A stretch of DNA of 64,000 bases from positions 310,001 through 374,000 of the forward strand of contig JAQFVV010006509.1 in NCBI GenBank assembly GCA_028023455.1, written 5' to 3'. This stretch comes from Epiperipatus broadwayi. Lineage: Eukaryota; Onychophora; Udeonychophora; Euonychophora; Peripatidae. Of the stretch, positions 49,764 to 63,305 are shown piece by piece. The notes beneath the pieces were generated by a model that searched no databases, was not told the origin of the DNA, and saw only the letters and a list, made by a program, of their open reading frames with translations. How positions within the stretch are numbered: the stretch's first letter is position 1; every line of letters begins with the position of its first letter. Made by a program: the position numbers and the translations under genes.

Positions 49764-51450
49764 TGAAACAGTAAGATCTGCCTCACCAATCTTAGTTTCA
49801 CCTTGCCTTCCTGTTTCTTACCCTCATGTCTTATTTAAAACCCTATTTTTATTGTATTGTGTGTGGACTGCATATATTTACTGAAATCCTGCCTAAATTT
49901 ATATGTCTAATGGGGTGCCTGGGGTTTTATAATAATTAAAATTGTCTTAAATGGTTTTATTTTCAAACCGTCGAGAATATATTACGTATATATGCTTGTA
50001 CAATAAAGTAGGTCACATATTCTCATCTACACGCATACTGCGATAATATTTAAAATATTATAAAAATAATTGTTGTTTAAAGTTAGTTTGTTTTGAGTCT
50101 GTTTATCTTGTGATATTATATTCACTATATTTCTTTGCATTTAATAAAATAATATCAATGATAAATAGATTCTGGACATTAAATTCAAAAGAAAGTTATA
50201 AATATAAAATTTTATTTAGTTTTCCAAAATTATGCCATTTTTCTTTTAAATCAGTGAGGGTAGGGAAAAGAACAATAGTGGCTAATTTTAACTATATTGG
50301 TTCAAGTTTTACTAGTAGATTTTGATAAGATTTAAAAACAGTGCTTAAAAGCAGATTTAATTAAAAAATGCAATCCATGTTTTCCAATTTATTAATAAAT
50401 TAAGGAATGGATTTTACCACTGCAGGGTTAGATTCTAATCAGAGAGAGCATATAAATAGGGCTGATTGGTGATTATTATTAATTAATCTGCCTAATATTG
50501 TGACAGCAAAAGTTATTTTTGTAATTTTGAAATTGATATTTTCTGATAGCTTGTTTTTATTTGCATTAATGGACTGACTGGCTTGTTTGTTAGTTTAGAA
50601 CAAGTTTTGAAATCATTTAACCTTAGAATGATGGGGTAAAAGGGCAGTAGGCTGTTTTCCCTCAGGAACCAGTGCCTTGGCCATCCATCATTCACCATCC
50701 AATGTCCTGTCACCATATTACCAAACCAAACTGAACCAGCCCAAAAATGCTGCTCCTGAAATCTATGCACTAACTGCTGCTGCTGAACAACAAACCCACG
50801 AAAATCAAAATTTGCTTAAGCACTCCATTACAAATTTGGAAATGCTTCATGGACGAATCTGAAAGAATGAGGTAATAAAGTTAACCTGAAATTTCATGGA
50901 ACTTACATGCTATAGCTAATGATTTTTATATACTCCCTATTATGTATTTATTCAAGTGTTCTTTAATGCATGCTGAACTTGTGATGGGGTTAATTTTCTA
51001 TATATATCTGTAAATGTCTTATTTAAATCTGTATTGTAATGGTAAATATCTAATTAATTTCTTTAGGCAAATGTGAGTTACGTAGGGAAGTTAAATAATG
51101 CGTGATTGCCATCTTAGTTTATTAAACCGCAAACATGCATCCCTCTCCCATCTATTATATATGTTTAAAAAGTATTTCTTATGTATAATAAATGTGTTAG
51201 AATAAGTATTTATTTCTCTAAGCTTTGTTGAGAATCTGCTGATTAAAAATATGAAATTTGAGAGAGAGCTATTTCTATTATGTAATAAATTGCCTTTTTT
51301 TTTACTAAGTATATTTTAAAATTTAACTGTGTTGCTAGTGTATGTGTGCTTGTGTGCTGAAACCATTCATCACTGGTTAAATCTGTTTCCTTTATTTTAC
51401 TCTACGGTTCCCAGTACTGTGCTATAATGGCATATGGGAATTATTTCACA
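49764..51450 (+). repeat. Inner element 3' LTR
   Basis: Direct partner of 45,030-46,715. It starts TGAAACAG after a purine-rich tract and ends TTATTTCACA, after which the outer gypsy pol sequence begins at once. Confidence 0.85.
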
Positions 51451-51489
51451 TGGTGTAGTTGAATTCCTGTAACAGCAAACTCCGTCTGA

Positions 51490-53200
51490 ATAGACAAATG
51501 TTGGTCAGGTAACTGATTTGGGAATTTAAGGCTTTAGTGGTTTGTGATCACTATCAACTCTGATCTGAAAAGTATCTGTCAAAACATTTGGAAGGCCCAT
51601 AGTATTGCTAGTGCTTCCTTCTCTGTAATTGTAATTTTTTTTGGACATTTCAAGAGTCAATTGATAAAGTAGAGGACCCTGGATTGGCCATCCTTCTGTA
51701 TTTGGAACAATGTTACTCCAATCCAAAACCACTACTATTTGTCTGGACAATAAATTGTTTATTAAAATCAGGGGACTCTAACATAATTTGCTGTAAAAGC
51801 TCTGTTCTAATATTTTCAAATGCCTATCCTGTTCCTCAGTCCATTTCCATCTTTCATCTTTTCTGATTAATTTTAACAATGATTCCCTATGATCAGAGAA
51901 TTTCTGGTAGAAACAATGGTAAAAATTATATAGGCCTAAAAATGATCAAATTTGTTTTTAGTTAGGTTTGGAAAAGTTTTGAATGGTACTGATCTTATCT
52001 GGATGAGACCTTATTCCATTACAACCTACAATTTGACCTAGAAAGATGATCTGGTTGGAAACTAGGGTATTCTTCTTGAAGTTGATTTTGATTCCTTTCT
52101 GGAAAGTCTCTTAAAAATATATTGTGAGATGGTGAAAGTGTTGTACAACAATGGTAGATGCAACAATCACATCATCCATATAAAAAATCACAATTTGTTT
52201 AACCTCAGGTAGGGTCTTATCTAGACATCTTATCAGACCAGTACCACTATTTATCAATCCAAATGGCATCCTATTGATTTGGTATGTAAAATGCTCATGC
52301 CAAAAAGCAGTGTATTGGTAATATTCAGGGTGGCATTTAATCTGCCAATAGCTGGAGGATAGATCAAAAGTGGAAAACACCTTCCAGTTTCCAAATCTCA
52401 TGAATAATTCATGTATGGGTGGTGGAATATTTGCCAGTAATTTTGTTTAATTGTCTAGTATCCAAACAAAATCTTATTGACCCATCTTTCTTCTTCACAG
52501 TTACAACTGTATTACAGTAAGCTGAGAACTTTTGTAAATGATCCCTCAATCCACATTTTATTAATCTGCTTATATATTTCTTGCCAATACTGGTATGGAA
52601 TAGGGTATGACCTGGATTGAAATGGTTGGTTATGTATTGGAATCCATCTACCAATCCTGGTATCTCCATAAAGATCGGGCTAAATTCATGAATCACAGAT
52701 CACAATTTCAATTATTATTCACTTCTAAGAAAGTTGGAATCCATAAGTTTGATATCTATGAGTGCTTCCGTAACATTTGATATAATACAGTCAACTTCAT
52801 GTAGACCATATTTCATATGTATTGTCATATCCAAGAACTCATCATTAACCCTAATAACTATTTTGTTGAAGAAATCAATAATACAATCATAGGAAGTCTG
52901 CACCAAGAATGATGTCATGGATAAAACCATTTTGTATCAGGAACACATGATAGAGAATTCTTTGGTCAATTTTATCTGAACCCAGATTTTTTTCTATGCT
53001 AGTTTTGCTTTTCTACTTTTAGATATGGTAATATAAATGGTTTTTAATGGTAAAGTTTTAATATGTGAATTTTTTATCAGAATCTCTTGATAAAATCTGT
53101 CTGATACAACCAAAATCTGGCTACCGAAATCTAATATTGCCGTAACCAGAAAACCTTCAAACAATACCTTTATCAAGGGGCATCTCTACAAAGTGGAGTT
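51490..53200 (-). pseudogene. Ty3/gypsy pol pseudogene: protease, reverse transcriptase, RNase H
   Basis: On the minus strand the order is as in gypsy elements. A retropepsin-like segment lies at 53,176-52,994 (TAILDFGSQILVVSDRF, with DFGS in place of the active-site D[ST]G), with its C-terminal part near 52,900. The RT N-terminus follows at 52,690-52,409 (VVTVKKKDGSIRFCLDTRQL), then the RT palm (STFDLSSSYWQIKCHPEYYQ, MPFGLINSGTGL and the catalytic FYMDDVIVAS near 52,195-52,165). After YMDD, FLGQIVGCNGIR and SFLGLYNFYHCFYQ mark the RT thumb, and DSDHKPLKP near 51,550 marks the RNase H domain. Stops and frameshifts occur throughout. Integrase should follow but the sequence stops at 51,451. Confidence 0.9.
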
Positions 53201-53591
53201 AGGTGCTTTGTCCTTATATGAACATAATATATTAGTGCTTTCTTAATCAGGGAGTTCATTTCATGTTCTTCAGCATATTTCTGATCTCTTAAGGTGAGGA
53301 ACCTAACTATTTATTTAGTTATGGTCTCTGTTTATCAATTCACATCTATCAGTTAATTTGTACCCAATGTTTCAGCTAATTCTTTTTTATAGTTGGCTGT
53401 GCCAATCAGTTGACACACTAGTAAATTGATAGTATTGTGTAATGTGGAATTTGAAGGAATGTTACATTTTCAAAAAAAAAATTTGTTCACCAGTTAATTG
53501 GCTGGACCTCCCTAGAAACTACTGTTTATAGGTGCCAAAATGCAATGTTCTATATCTACTGTTTTAAATCCCTAATTTGGCTGCACCAAAT

Positions 53592-54580
53592 TGTAATAGA
53601 CCATCTATACATATGTGTGGTAAGCTGCTAAATCACAATGGACTGGATCCCACACCACAGAAGAGAGAGCATGCATCTTACAACAGTAAGGCCTAGGGTC
53701 TTTAGTAAGATGCAGGAAATGGCATGATGAAGTATCTACCCAAAAATTCTGTCTGATTCAATGGGCTAGCTCTAATTTATCATATTAAAACACAACTTAG
53801 GCTTGTTCATTCACATCTCATCCCTTTTTTAGATCTCATTACACCTCAGAGTTCAAATCCAGGGAGAAATATACATTTGACTCTCTTCATGGATGAATTT
53901 CACTCAGGTTGAGAATTATGTAACCCTTATATAAGTTCCTATTGGTTTGTATCAATTAACCCTACTATTGAATCATTTTATATTTATATAGAGCAAACAT
54001 GTGAGTATATGCCTATGCAATCAAATAAATTGATGGGTGGGTGTATAAATGATTTTTGATAAACTAAACACCAATAAGTATTTAAATCAAGACAACAGCT
54101 TTTATTTATAACAAATGAAATTTAAAATTCTTTAACAATAGTAACAAAAAATGTAATTCTGTGTACTGAGCATGCAAATGTACCATGTCTTATTCAAATA
54201 TATTTACTATTCCATCCCTTTCCATGGTAGAGCTACATAATTCAACATTTACAATTTATACAATAAGTTAAATAAGATAAGATAAAAATCATTATTACAT
54301 TAATGATGAAGATGACTAACTAATTTATAGTTTTATGCAAATATATGTACTTATAAATGTATAATAAGTTTGTTCTCCAATTTCAAATGTATGTGATTAA
54401 TATTCCATCTTATTGAGTCCCCTTACCTAAGTAATTGATAGGAAAGAATCATTCATAGGAAGATTAGTCTTTCACACAGAATAATAACAACTGTAACAAT
54501 TGTTAATCAACAGTAAATAAACAAATAATTCTGTCCTTTAAAAAGTATCTGAAAATTAATATGAAAAAGTATGTATATAT
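53592..54580 (-). repeat. Gypsy 5' LTR (outer element)
   Basis: Direct partner of 44,027-45,029. On the minus strand it ends GGTCTATTACA, immediately followed by the primer-site-like sequence. Its outer end (54,580) is followed by unrelated DNA. Confidence 0.82.
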
Positions 54581-57500
54581 TGTGCCCTTTTCTTTAGGGC
54601 AGAATAAATTTATTATATCAGTTTACTAAAAAAATTTACATTTAAGATGTGTTCTCTTGGTATGATGACTATGTTATGCTGACATTTTTTTAAAAGCTTA
54701 ATTAAAGTAAGATGAAAATATTTATTGCTTAAAATTGCACTAAATGTATTTAAAACTGTTAAATAAAGCTAAAGGTATAATTGTATGTGGTTGGGAAAGC
54801 TGGCCATAATAAAATAGTGTAGCGATAAATCTTTAAAATATGTATTAAAAGTTGAATTTTAACAGCAATAACCTATAATTAAATAAATATATTTTACAGT
54901 ATAAATTATATTTAATATTATATGTTTTAAAAGTAGTCTTTGTTGTAGAAAAATGTATAATTGATTTTATGGTATCAAAATTATTGTTCTAAATTATATT
55001 ATTATATTATTTCTTTAATATAATAATTATTGAAATTAAATATTTAATTTTCCCAGACAGAATTTGATACAGTCAGTCTAAATTGTATGTCATGTAACAT
55101 GTAAATATTAGTATGTGTGTGCTTGCAAGTTTTTTGTTAACAAAATTTCAAGAATTGTTTTAAAATTACACTGTAGAATTGAAAATATTTATTTGTCTAT
55201 CACAAGATTAAATATTAAAATTAGTTAGCATAAAATATTTGATTAGTTTTAAAAATTAACATAACTAATAAAAAATTAAATATTTTGTTTTAAACAAACA
55301 ATAGATACATTAAAACTGAAGGTGGAATAAATTAATAAAATGTTGTTTTAAAAGTCATTTTAAAATATTTAGTTATTTTTAATGAAGTATAAAATTTGAT
55401 TTAGAATTAATATTTTAAGTAATATTTTTTAAAAAAGAATGAGTCATTATTTTATTTTTTGATTTTAATTGTGTAATATCAAAGTTATATGTAAATTAAG
55501 CCATCAGGTGAAAGTTTAATCCACCAATAAAGTGATGTATTTATTTGTGTATAAATACAGATGCTCAATTATTTTCAGTGTGCTGCTGTTAAAAAAAATC
55601 TGCTTCTGTCAATTTAATCTGCTTCTGTTAATTTAATCTACTTTAAATTAGTAAATTTAGTGCTATAATAGCTCTCTAATAATTTATTTGAAATGAGAAG
55701 TGCACTAATTGAATTGTTTTTGCAAAAAGAGAATATTATAAATGAATTATAAATTTATTATCTAAATTATGCATTGTTAGGCAGCTAAATTCCCTTACCA
55801 GACTTTTTGTCAAAATTTAATTAAATGTCTTATAAACATGGAAGTACCAAGAAGAAATACTTACCTGTCTAAAGGGATTTTGGAAGTAAAAGTTGCAATT
55901 AAAAATATAATCTTAATAATTTTAGCAGAGATAATTATTTTATCAGCTAAATTTATATACTGGACATTATGTGAAGAGCTGAATCAGAAAATTGATAGGA
56001 AATTTATAATAGTAATGTGTTTTTTTTTTTTGGAAGATAGTTGTATTGGAAATGGAAAAATATAATGGTAAAACTTTAAATCTTTCAATAAGGTGAAAGT
56101 AGATATTATTTTAAGGTAAAAAATGCAGAAAATGTTTTCCTTTTTGAAGAGAACATTATTAACAAATTATTTAAAACTGTCATAAAAATTATGGTAAAAT
56201 GAAGACAGGTACTCAAAAACTGTACGTAATAAGTCTATCTTATCCTAAAAGACTGTGTATAAGTAATGATATTATGAGAAAACTGATAATTGGAAACTAA
56301 TAATGGAAAGAAATGTTCTTGGATAAGTAATAATGAATATCTTGACAGTAAAATTCTATATCTGGTGGAATTATGAATAATAAGTAAATATTAATTTCTA
56401 GAAATATTTTTAAAATGCGCAAGAATCATAACTGGATGCCCAAATTCATATCTCCATGTCAAAGACACTGTAAGCTGGCACAGAATCCTAAGGAAGGAAA
56501 ACTTTGAAGTGTTATTTTTTAAATATTATACATTTAAATTATTTCAATAATCACTGTTCTGAATAATAGAGACAATTAACTATTATTTTTGCAAACTTTT
56601 TAGAATGAATGAGTGATTATTTTTATCAATAATTTCAGATTTCTAGAAGTCAACTTTCATTTTTGTTTTTCATTTATTTTTAACTTTCATTCATTATGTT
56701 TGGATGGAATTTATGTTACATGCATCATTTTTGAGAAGAGAGTTTTTTCATCATCAAATGTTCAAACAAAAGCATAGCAACAAGTGTTGGGGGTTTCAAT
56801 TGCTCATAAAGAGTTGGTAAAGAAATCCTGAGGAAATAAAAACATTTTTTAAAGAACATTCATCATTGAAGTTTATACATAGATATGTTTTTGACTTATT
56901 TTTAAAACTAACCTTAGTATTAATTTTAATTTTATTTATAATTAGATTAGGATAGGTACATAAGAGATTAATTACTTACTAATAATATTGTAATTTTTTT
57001 TATAAAATATATTTAATAATTTTAAGGAATGTAATAATTTAAGTATGATAGTATGGAATGAATGTTATATTATGCAATGTTTTATTTTTTTGATTGTGGA
57101 CCAGAAGACATCATATAAGTGATTGGCAAGTAGAAATATCACTTAGGTAATAGTTGTAAATATTAATAATTTTATGATGTATTTTTCTCTTTTCTTTAGA
57201 TTATCAACATATTATGTGATGTTATAGTATGAACATATGAGTATGTGTGAATACATTGTACACACATAAAACTTATAGAAGTCAGAATTTATTTATTATA
57301 AAAATATGCATACTTTAATTCCATATTACTGGTATAATACAACTTAATAATGAATAATTATGTGATTCTTTTGTAAAGAACTTTAGAATTTCTTAAATGT
57401 TTAAAGTATTGATAATAGTCGTTTGTATTTTTGTTCAAGAATATTTGATAAGAAAGTGAAATAACCTTTTCTTGTAGAACAGTTTAGATCGTTATATTTA

Positions 57501-58598
57501 TAAGTAAATTTTATTTGTTATTTTTAAATATGTTGTCAGAATTATTGTCTACGTAGATTGATAAATCTATAAGAAAATTTGTAAAGGGTAGTGACTTGGA
57601 AGTAATTTAAACATGAAACAAAAGAGGTGCTTTTAATGTAGGGTTTTGTTGTGAGAATAGGAATAATCTTTATGATCTTAATAATTATGCAGGTACAGAT
57701 AACGGAGCCCTGTAGCTTGTATATTTTCTGTGGGCAGTGTTTTTGCCTTTTTTATTGATGTTCCAGAAAGCTGAAGAAATAGCTTGGGCATTGTTATTTG
57801 TAGTGGAGGTTATTAGACAGATAAGTCATGCGTCTCTTTCATTTATACACTGTTACCATGATGACTATCTAATATGTATATATATACTATTGAATTAAGA
57901 CTCTAGTTTGTCCCTATACCTATGCATCTGTTCGCTATCATGATTTTCTAAGTATTACATCGTACAGTATTGTATTTTAATGGAAAATAATAGATAATTT
58001 TTAGAGTTTAAGGATCATTATTGGAAAGGGATAAGATAGGTTTGCTTACTTTGGAGGATGATAAGAATAAATACAAATGGAATTGAGTATCAAACAGAAT
58101 TAAAAAATAAAGAATCATAAAATATTTTCTATATTTTTATTTTTTAGTATAAAATAATTTTCATGAAATAATTTTCTTTAAGTATTTTAACACTTATAGG
58201 TATTGCATATTTTTCAATGGATTGTGTATCAAAACAAAACAATATAGAATAAAGTAAAACTATATTTCATAGTTATTATTTAATGTTAAAGAAATACATT
58301 AACACTTACATCTATTTTATATTAGGCCAATATGATAATTAGATTATTAATTGTGTCCATTCATTTTGTTAATTTTACCGAAATAATTATATCTTGTTTA
58401 ACAATAACGTTATTATGATAGGCTATTTTTAGTGATTAAGAATAAATTGAGAGATGCATATTAGTATTATTATTAATTTTTGTATTTTCTGTTTATGATT
58501 CATAACTGATGTGTATTTAAAGGAAGCATATCATAGTGACATTTAATGGTAAATAATATTTAAAAAGTTTTGTAGATTAATTATTATTGTTGTTGTTG

Positions 58599-58679
<81 letters not shown>

Positions 58680-60981
58680 TGATGAATATGTAAAATAGAT
58701 AAATTATTTTAAAAGTCAGAGTGAAGACTTAATGTTTATATTTTATTTTATTAATTTACTTTGAGAAAACTGGAAATTGTAATGATATAAGATTTATTTA
58801 GAATTATAAATATTGTAAATAAATTATTTGATATTTTATTGTAATAAAAATTTGCTTAACTTGTTTTATAAATTTGTGTGTTGAGCCAATTTCTTTCCAC
58901 ATTGCAAACATTTGATTACAGAGGGTTTGAACCAAAACATAATATTTGCACAGTAAGAATAAAATTATTATTTAAGAATTATAATATTTTTTTAAGATTA
59001 TTTATTTAAGAAAATACATTTACATTATCATTATTGTCATAAGTTAAGTGTTATAATATTACATAGAGTTATAATGCTATCCGTTGCCACACATATATTT
59101 TTCAGATTATAAGATATTACCACACATTTTATTTACGATGTCATATGAAAGATAAAAGATTATGTTATATTATTTCTTTATTGTTATTATTGTTGATAAA
59201 AATTATAATGGAGAAAGATAGATAAAATTAAATCGTACAATGAAGATTATTATTATTATTGTTATTAGTTAAGTGTAGTTGAGGATGATATTAAATCCCT
59301 TATCATGCTTTACTACAGTAATTTTGATTAACTCGAATTAGTTTAAGAACCTGAGATTATTTTAGCTAGATTATTTTAAATAAAAAAATTAAGATTTATT
59401 TATTAGTGATATCTTAATTAATTAATTATTGTTGAAGTCGTAAGAATGCTATAGATTTATTATTTGAGATAGTAATAAGGGGGATAGTGTTCTTATGCCA
59501 TTGAGGTAGTATCCTGTGGGATATTGACTTAATGTAATTCTTTAATACCACTTATATTTCACTTCCTAGTCTCATGAATTTAATAAATATTTATTTATTT
59601 AATTTATAAACTGAACCATATTATTATTTTATTAATTACAGCTAGTTAAAACAATTAACATTAATGTAGAATATCTTTATTATCGATTATATGCATTTTA
59701 GCCGAGCGTAATTATTATCTGAGCTAGACCCATTTTATGATATATTATATTTTCTGAAGTGAGGGTACAATATATATAAACTCTTACCTTCCATATCACA
59801 TGATAGTAATAGTCTCATGTCAAAGTCACTACTAAAGAAGCTAACCTAGATTTTATTTATGTAATAAAAAAATAATAATTGGTTCTGAACAGAGAGAAAC
59901 ATGAGACTCAAGGGGACAATTAAAGATTTAACTGTAACTTAAGAGTTAAATGGACTACTTAACATGGTAATTAACTTAACTAACCTAATGCATATTCAAC
60001 ATATAAAAATCATTAAGAAATTGGGTTGGATTGTGAGTAAACAGATGTGAAAACAAATTTATATTTTAAATATGTTTATTAAACCATATTAAATCAACAA
60101 AACAAAATGACAATAATTATATAGTGTTATGATTTAATACACACAGGTGTTACAAAATAGATGAGACCTGGTTAATACAGGAATCTCATCTTAACATATA
60201 AAATAGATATGTATATGTGTTTGTGTGATTATTAAAATCAAGCCTAGAACCTTTTTTTCCCTTGGTTTGCTAATGCTACACGTTAATAACCCAGCCAAGA
60301 TGATTATTAAATAGTGTTAAAATGATTGTTACATATATATTGATAGCTGAACAAATAATTAAGCTTAAGTAAAATTCAGATTCAGCTTAGTAACCAAGAT
60401 TTGGGTTCCATTCTGAGGCTGAAATGGTAATTATCAAGGAGGAAAGAACCGGTTACCTTTAGATTCACATATATATGCTCGGGTGCTAAATAAAACATTA
60501 GATCAAGTTCATGGTGCAAATGAGTATTCACAGCCTTCAGTATTGAAAGCTTGGTGCCCTAAGACTGAACAGCTATCTATAATTAATAATGAACATATCT
60601 AGTTCAGGAATTCAGATAGACTTTATGAAAATGGTCTGGACCTTGTGTTCCAGTTCTAAAAGGTAGCCATGCCTGAACTACGGTGGATGGGAGCAGTTTC
60701 CACCACAAACACATCAGAAGGTGTAGCAAGACATAACACACAAGTGTATTTAGTAAAGATACACTCACACTGAATAGGTAAAATATAAATATGTATATAT
60801 AAAATGAATTGCATCTACAAACAAATAGCTTCTATCTGCTAAACTAATACAACCCAGTTCTTAACTAGCATTATAACTATGCTAACTAAAAGGGCTAAAA
60901 TGACATTGTCAATCTCATTTAAAATGGTGAATCTGCATATTAAATCATAATCTAAGGAGGAAAAAGTATATTCAATGGGTA
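54581..60981. other. Unassigned AT-rich region
   Basis: No gene is supported. The open frame 55,838-56,065 is short and lacks a recognisable domain. A less AT-rich block at about 60,390-60,760 has no identifiable coding sequence. The main landmark is the trinucleotide tract at 58,579-58,678. Confidence 0.5.
58579..58678. repeat. (TTA)n with (TTG)n block
   Basis: About 100 bases of TTA repeats include an internal run of five TTG units near 58,588-58,602. A second small ATT/GTT cluster occurs near 59,250. Confidence 0.95.
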
Positions 60982-61755
60982 TTAACCGTTTGAATGCCTG
61001 ACTCATCAAAAAATGAGAAGATTTGACGTCACTCTAAATCGGCTACTTTTTATCCCATGTATACATATTATACGTCATTTGAAAGAAAATCAAAAGTTCT
61101 GTAAGATGGTGCCCTCTTCAGAATTCTTTTACAAGTAAAAAAATCAATAAAAATGACCATATATGTCCAACAAAACCAAAGCACCACCTCCTCACCACCT
61201 TTTCTTGAATCTTATTGGCTGTCCAACTTCTGTCAAAAAGGGAAATGGCTGCCAAAAAGTAAAAAGTTACGTTCATTTTGATTTTTATTACGAAAATGAT
61301 AAACAAATGTTTACAACATTTTAAACAATATTTGAATTGAATTACAAATTATTATTGATAAAATAATACTAAAAATCAAATTATTTTAGAAAAATAGTTA
61401 AGATATTACCAAGAATTATTTATTTATTGCTACATATTTATCATAACGTTAAAGTGAAAAAAAAAAGATTGCTGATGCAATGTTTTTTGGTTGGTTGAAT
61501 AGCGGTTACTTTTATTTCACTGCAATTGAATATTTTTTAAATTATAAATCAAATTTTCTTTTTGAAAAGACTTTCGTTTACTTTTGTAATCTGACAATTT
61601 AGTAATATACTTTTTACAAATTAACTAACGTATTTATATTATTAAAAGTGAATCTATTTTAACAATAGATTTTGTTAAAGTTGTGAGTTGGCCAATTAAA
61701 AGTTTTGATTTTTAACTCATTCGGCCAATTAAATAATAATTGTTGAAAGGGTTAA
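60982..61755. mobile_element. piggyBac-type short non-autonomous element, copy 2
   Basis: A 774-bp element has TTAA at both ends and inverted termini TTAACCGTTTGA and TTAACCCTTTCA, matching the piggyBac terminal consensus. A subterminal GAATGAG/TGACTCAT-type motif occurs near each end. It matches copy 1 at 43,244-43,980. The minus open frame 61,118-61,306 lies inside it and is not a gene. Confidence 0.85.
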
Positions 61756-62046
61756 TAAATAGCAATAAATATATCTTAATATCGACTTTTAGCCAGCCTA
61801 TCACTTCTAACTACCAGATGTTTAAAGACACAATTTATAATAATTATCACTAGGCAAACCATAAGAAATATAAATATAAATCAGTGATAATAATAAGCAC
61901 AGAATGATTATTATCGAAGCCAATAAACGGCATTCCTATATGCTAAGTAGCATTTCTAATATATTAAAATGGAGATTTTAATAATTATTTTTTTCTTTAA
62001 AAGTTTGTTAAAATTACTGTGTTCACTCTTTTGAAATTCTTGGCAT

Positions 62047-62050
<4 letters not shown>

Positions 62051-62096
<46 letters not shown>
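62051..62096. repeat. (TA)n microsatellite
   Basis: A TA dinucleotide tract directly precedes the palindrome, so the palindrome arm is bordered by TA runs on both sides. Confidence 0.95.
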
Positions 62097-62099
<3 letters not shown>

Positions 62100-62106
62100 G
62101 TTATGC

Positions 62107-62148
<42 letters not shown>

Positions 62149-62159
62149 GCATAACTGCA
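62096..62159. repeat. Perfect 64-bp palindrome with (AT)17 core
   Basis: Arms TGCAGTTATGCCTTT (62,096-62,110) and AAAGGCATAACTGCA (62,145-62,159) are exact reverse complements around an AT tract of 34 bases. The layout, a short unique arm between TA runs and then its inverted copy, mirrors the palindrome at 167-238. Confidence 0.93.
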
Positions 62160-63263
62160 GTATTAAAGAAATTTAGATAAATAACTATTGGCAGTTATTT
62201 CAATTTAGGGGACAAAAGTATGTTTATATGGATGAATTCAGGCAAGATTTGTACAAGTTTAAATTTATAATTGATTTTACTTTAGGTAGGAATTTAAAAA
62301 TTAAAAGTGAATGTTTAATTACATTAAATAAGCTAGCTTAATATTAAAGATTACAGATTTAAAGAGTAATTAAGAACTCTGCAGTTTTGAAGAAAATATT
62401 ACCAGTCATTTTTCTTAGTAGCTGGCACTTCAGGCACATTGGATGGTAGGCATAGTGGCAGTCTTCCCTGGATATATTGTATGATCTAAGATGTTTTCTT
62501 TTTGCAGCATGCTATTGTTGGATCTCTGATTACTATGATGATGGTTACATGCCATTGTGGCATGTAGGATGAAGTTCAAGATCACCATCTTCTCATAGCA
62601 AAAGTAGCAAATCTATGGGCTCTCTGCTATTTCAAAGTACGAACAGGCATGGATTCTGGTAGCAATGCTTTTTAAAATTTTACGGAGTAAGCTTAAGAGT
62701 GTAAAAATATAGGATATTTATATGATTTTCAAATTCAATATTATTTTGTCAACAACCTGGTCTTACAGCTGGTAAATCCATTAGCACCTATTTGACATCT
62801 TATATTTTAATTTATAAAATTGATTAAACCTTTGTTTAAATTTTAAAGCTGATATTTTTAATTTAATTTGGGCATCTCCATTCATCAAGGACTTGGTAAT
62901 AGTTTCAGCTCAGTGAATTTTGTTGATTATAAAATACATTTTAGAAAAATATTGTTGCAAAAATAAGATTTAAAATTTTGCTCACACACTATCTTGACAC
63001 AGGTGTGCAGTGGTGTGATTTTTATTTATAACTATTTTAATTTAAAATTGAGAATTATTATAATCTTTTAAATAACATTTCATTATATATGTATCATGGT
63101 GATATATGAACTTCACACATGTACATGTGATTTTTATTGTAAAATAAATCCTTCAACAAAATAAAATCTATAATGTAAAGATTTAAATGTTAAATAAAAT
63201 ATACATGCTGTAATATATATAAACCTATAATAGTACAGTTATTTATCTACATATAAATGTGTG

Positions 63264-63266
<3 letters not shown>

Positions 63267-63302
<36 letters not shown>
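63267..63302. repeat. (TA)n microsatellite
   Basis: An uninterrupted TA tract of about 36 bases. Confidence 0.95.

Positions 63303-63305
<3 letters not shown>

Larger units (their letters stand above)
45030..51450 (+). mobile_element. LTR retrotransposon (inner), gag-like only
   Basis: Direct repeats of 1,686 and 1,687 bp (45,030-46,715 and 49,764-51,450) begin TGAAACAGTAAG and end TTTC-CA, consistent with TG...CA LTRs. A purine-rich AAGGGAATG stands just before the right copy, where a polypurine tract is expected in a plus-strand element. The interior holds a broken gag-like region and no RT, so the element was non-autonomous or has lost pol. No matching 5-bp target duplication is visible. 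Confidence 0.65.
44027..54580 (-). mobile_element. Ty3/gypsy LTR retrotransposon, minus strand, carrying a nested element
   Basis: Direct repeats of about 1 kb at 44,027-45,029 and 53,592-54,580 bracket a pol remnant (protease, RT, RNase H) read on the minus strand. The sequence after the right-hand LTR on the minus strand, TTTGGTGCAGCCAAATTAGG, is in the position and form of a primer binding site. No gag or integrase is recognised. A second LTR element (45,030-51,450) lies between the pol remnant and the 3' LTR. Confidence 0.72.

Noticed and set aside
55838-56065. 75-codon plus-strand open frame
   Set aside because: Short, AT-driven composition and no recognisable motif or supporting context.
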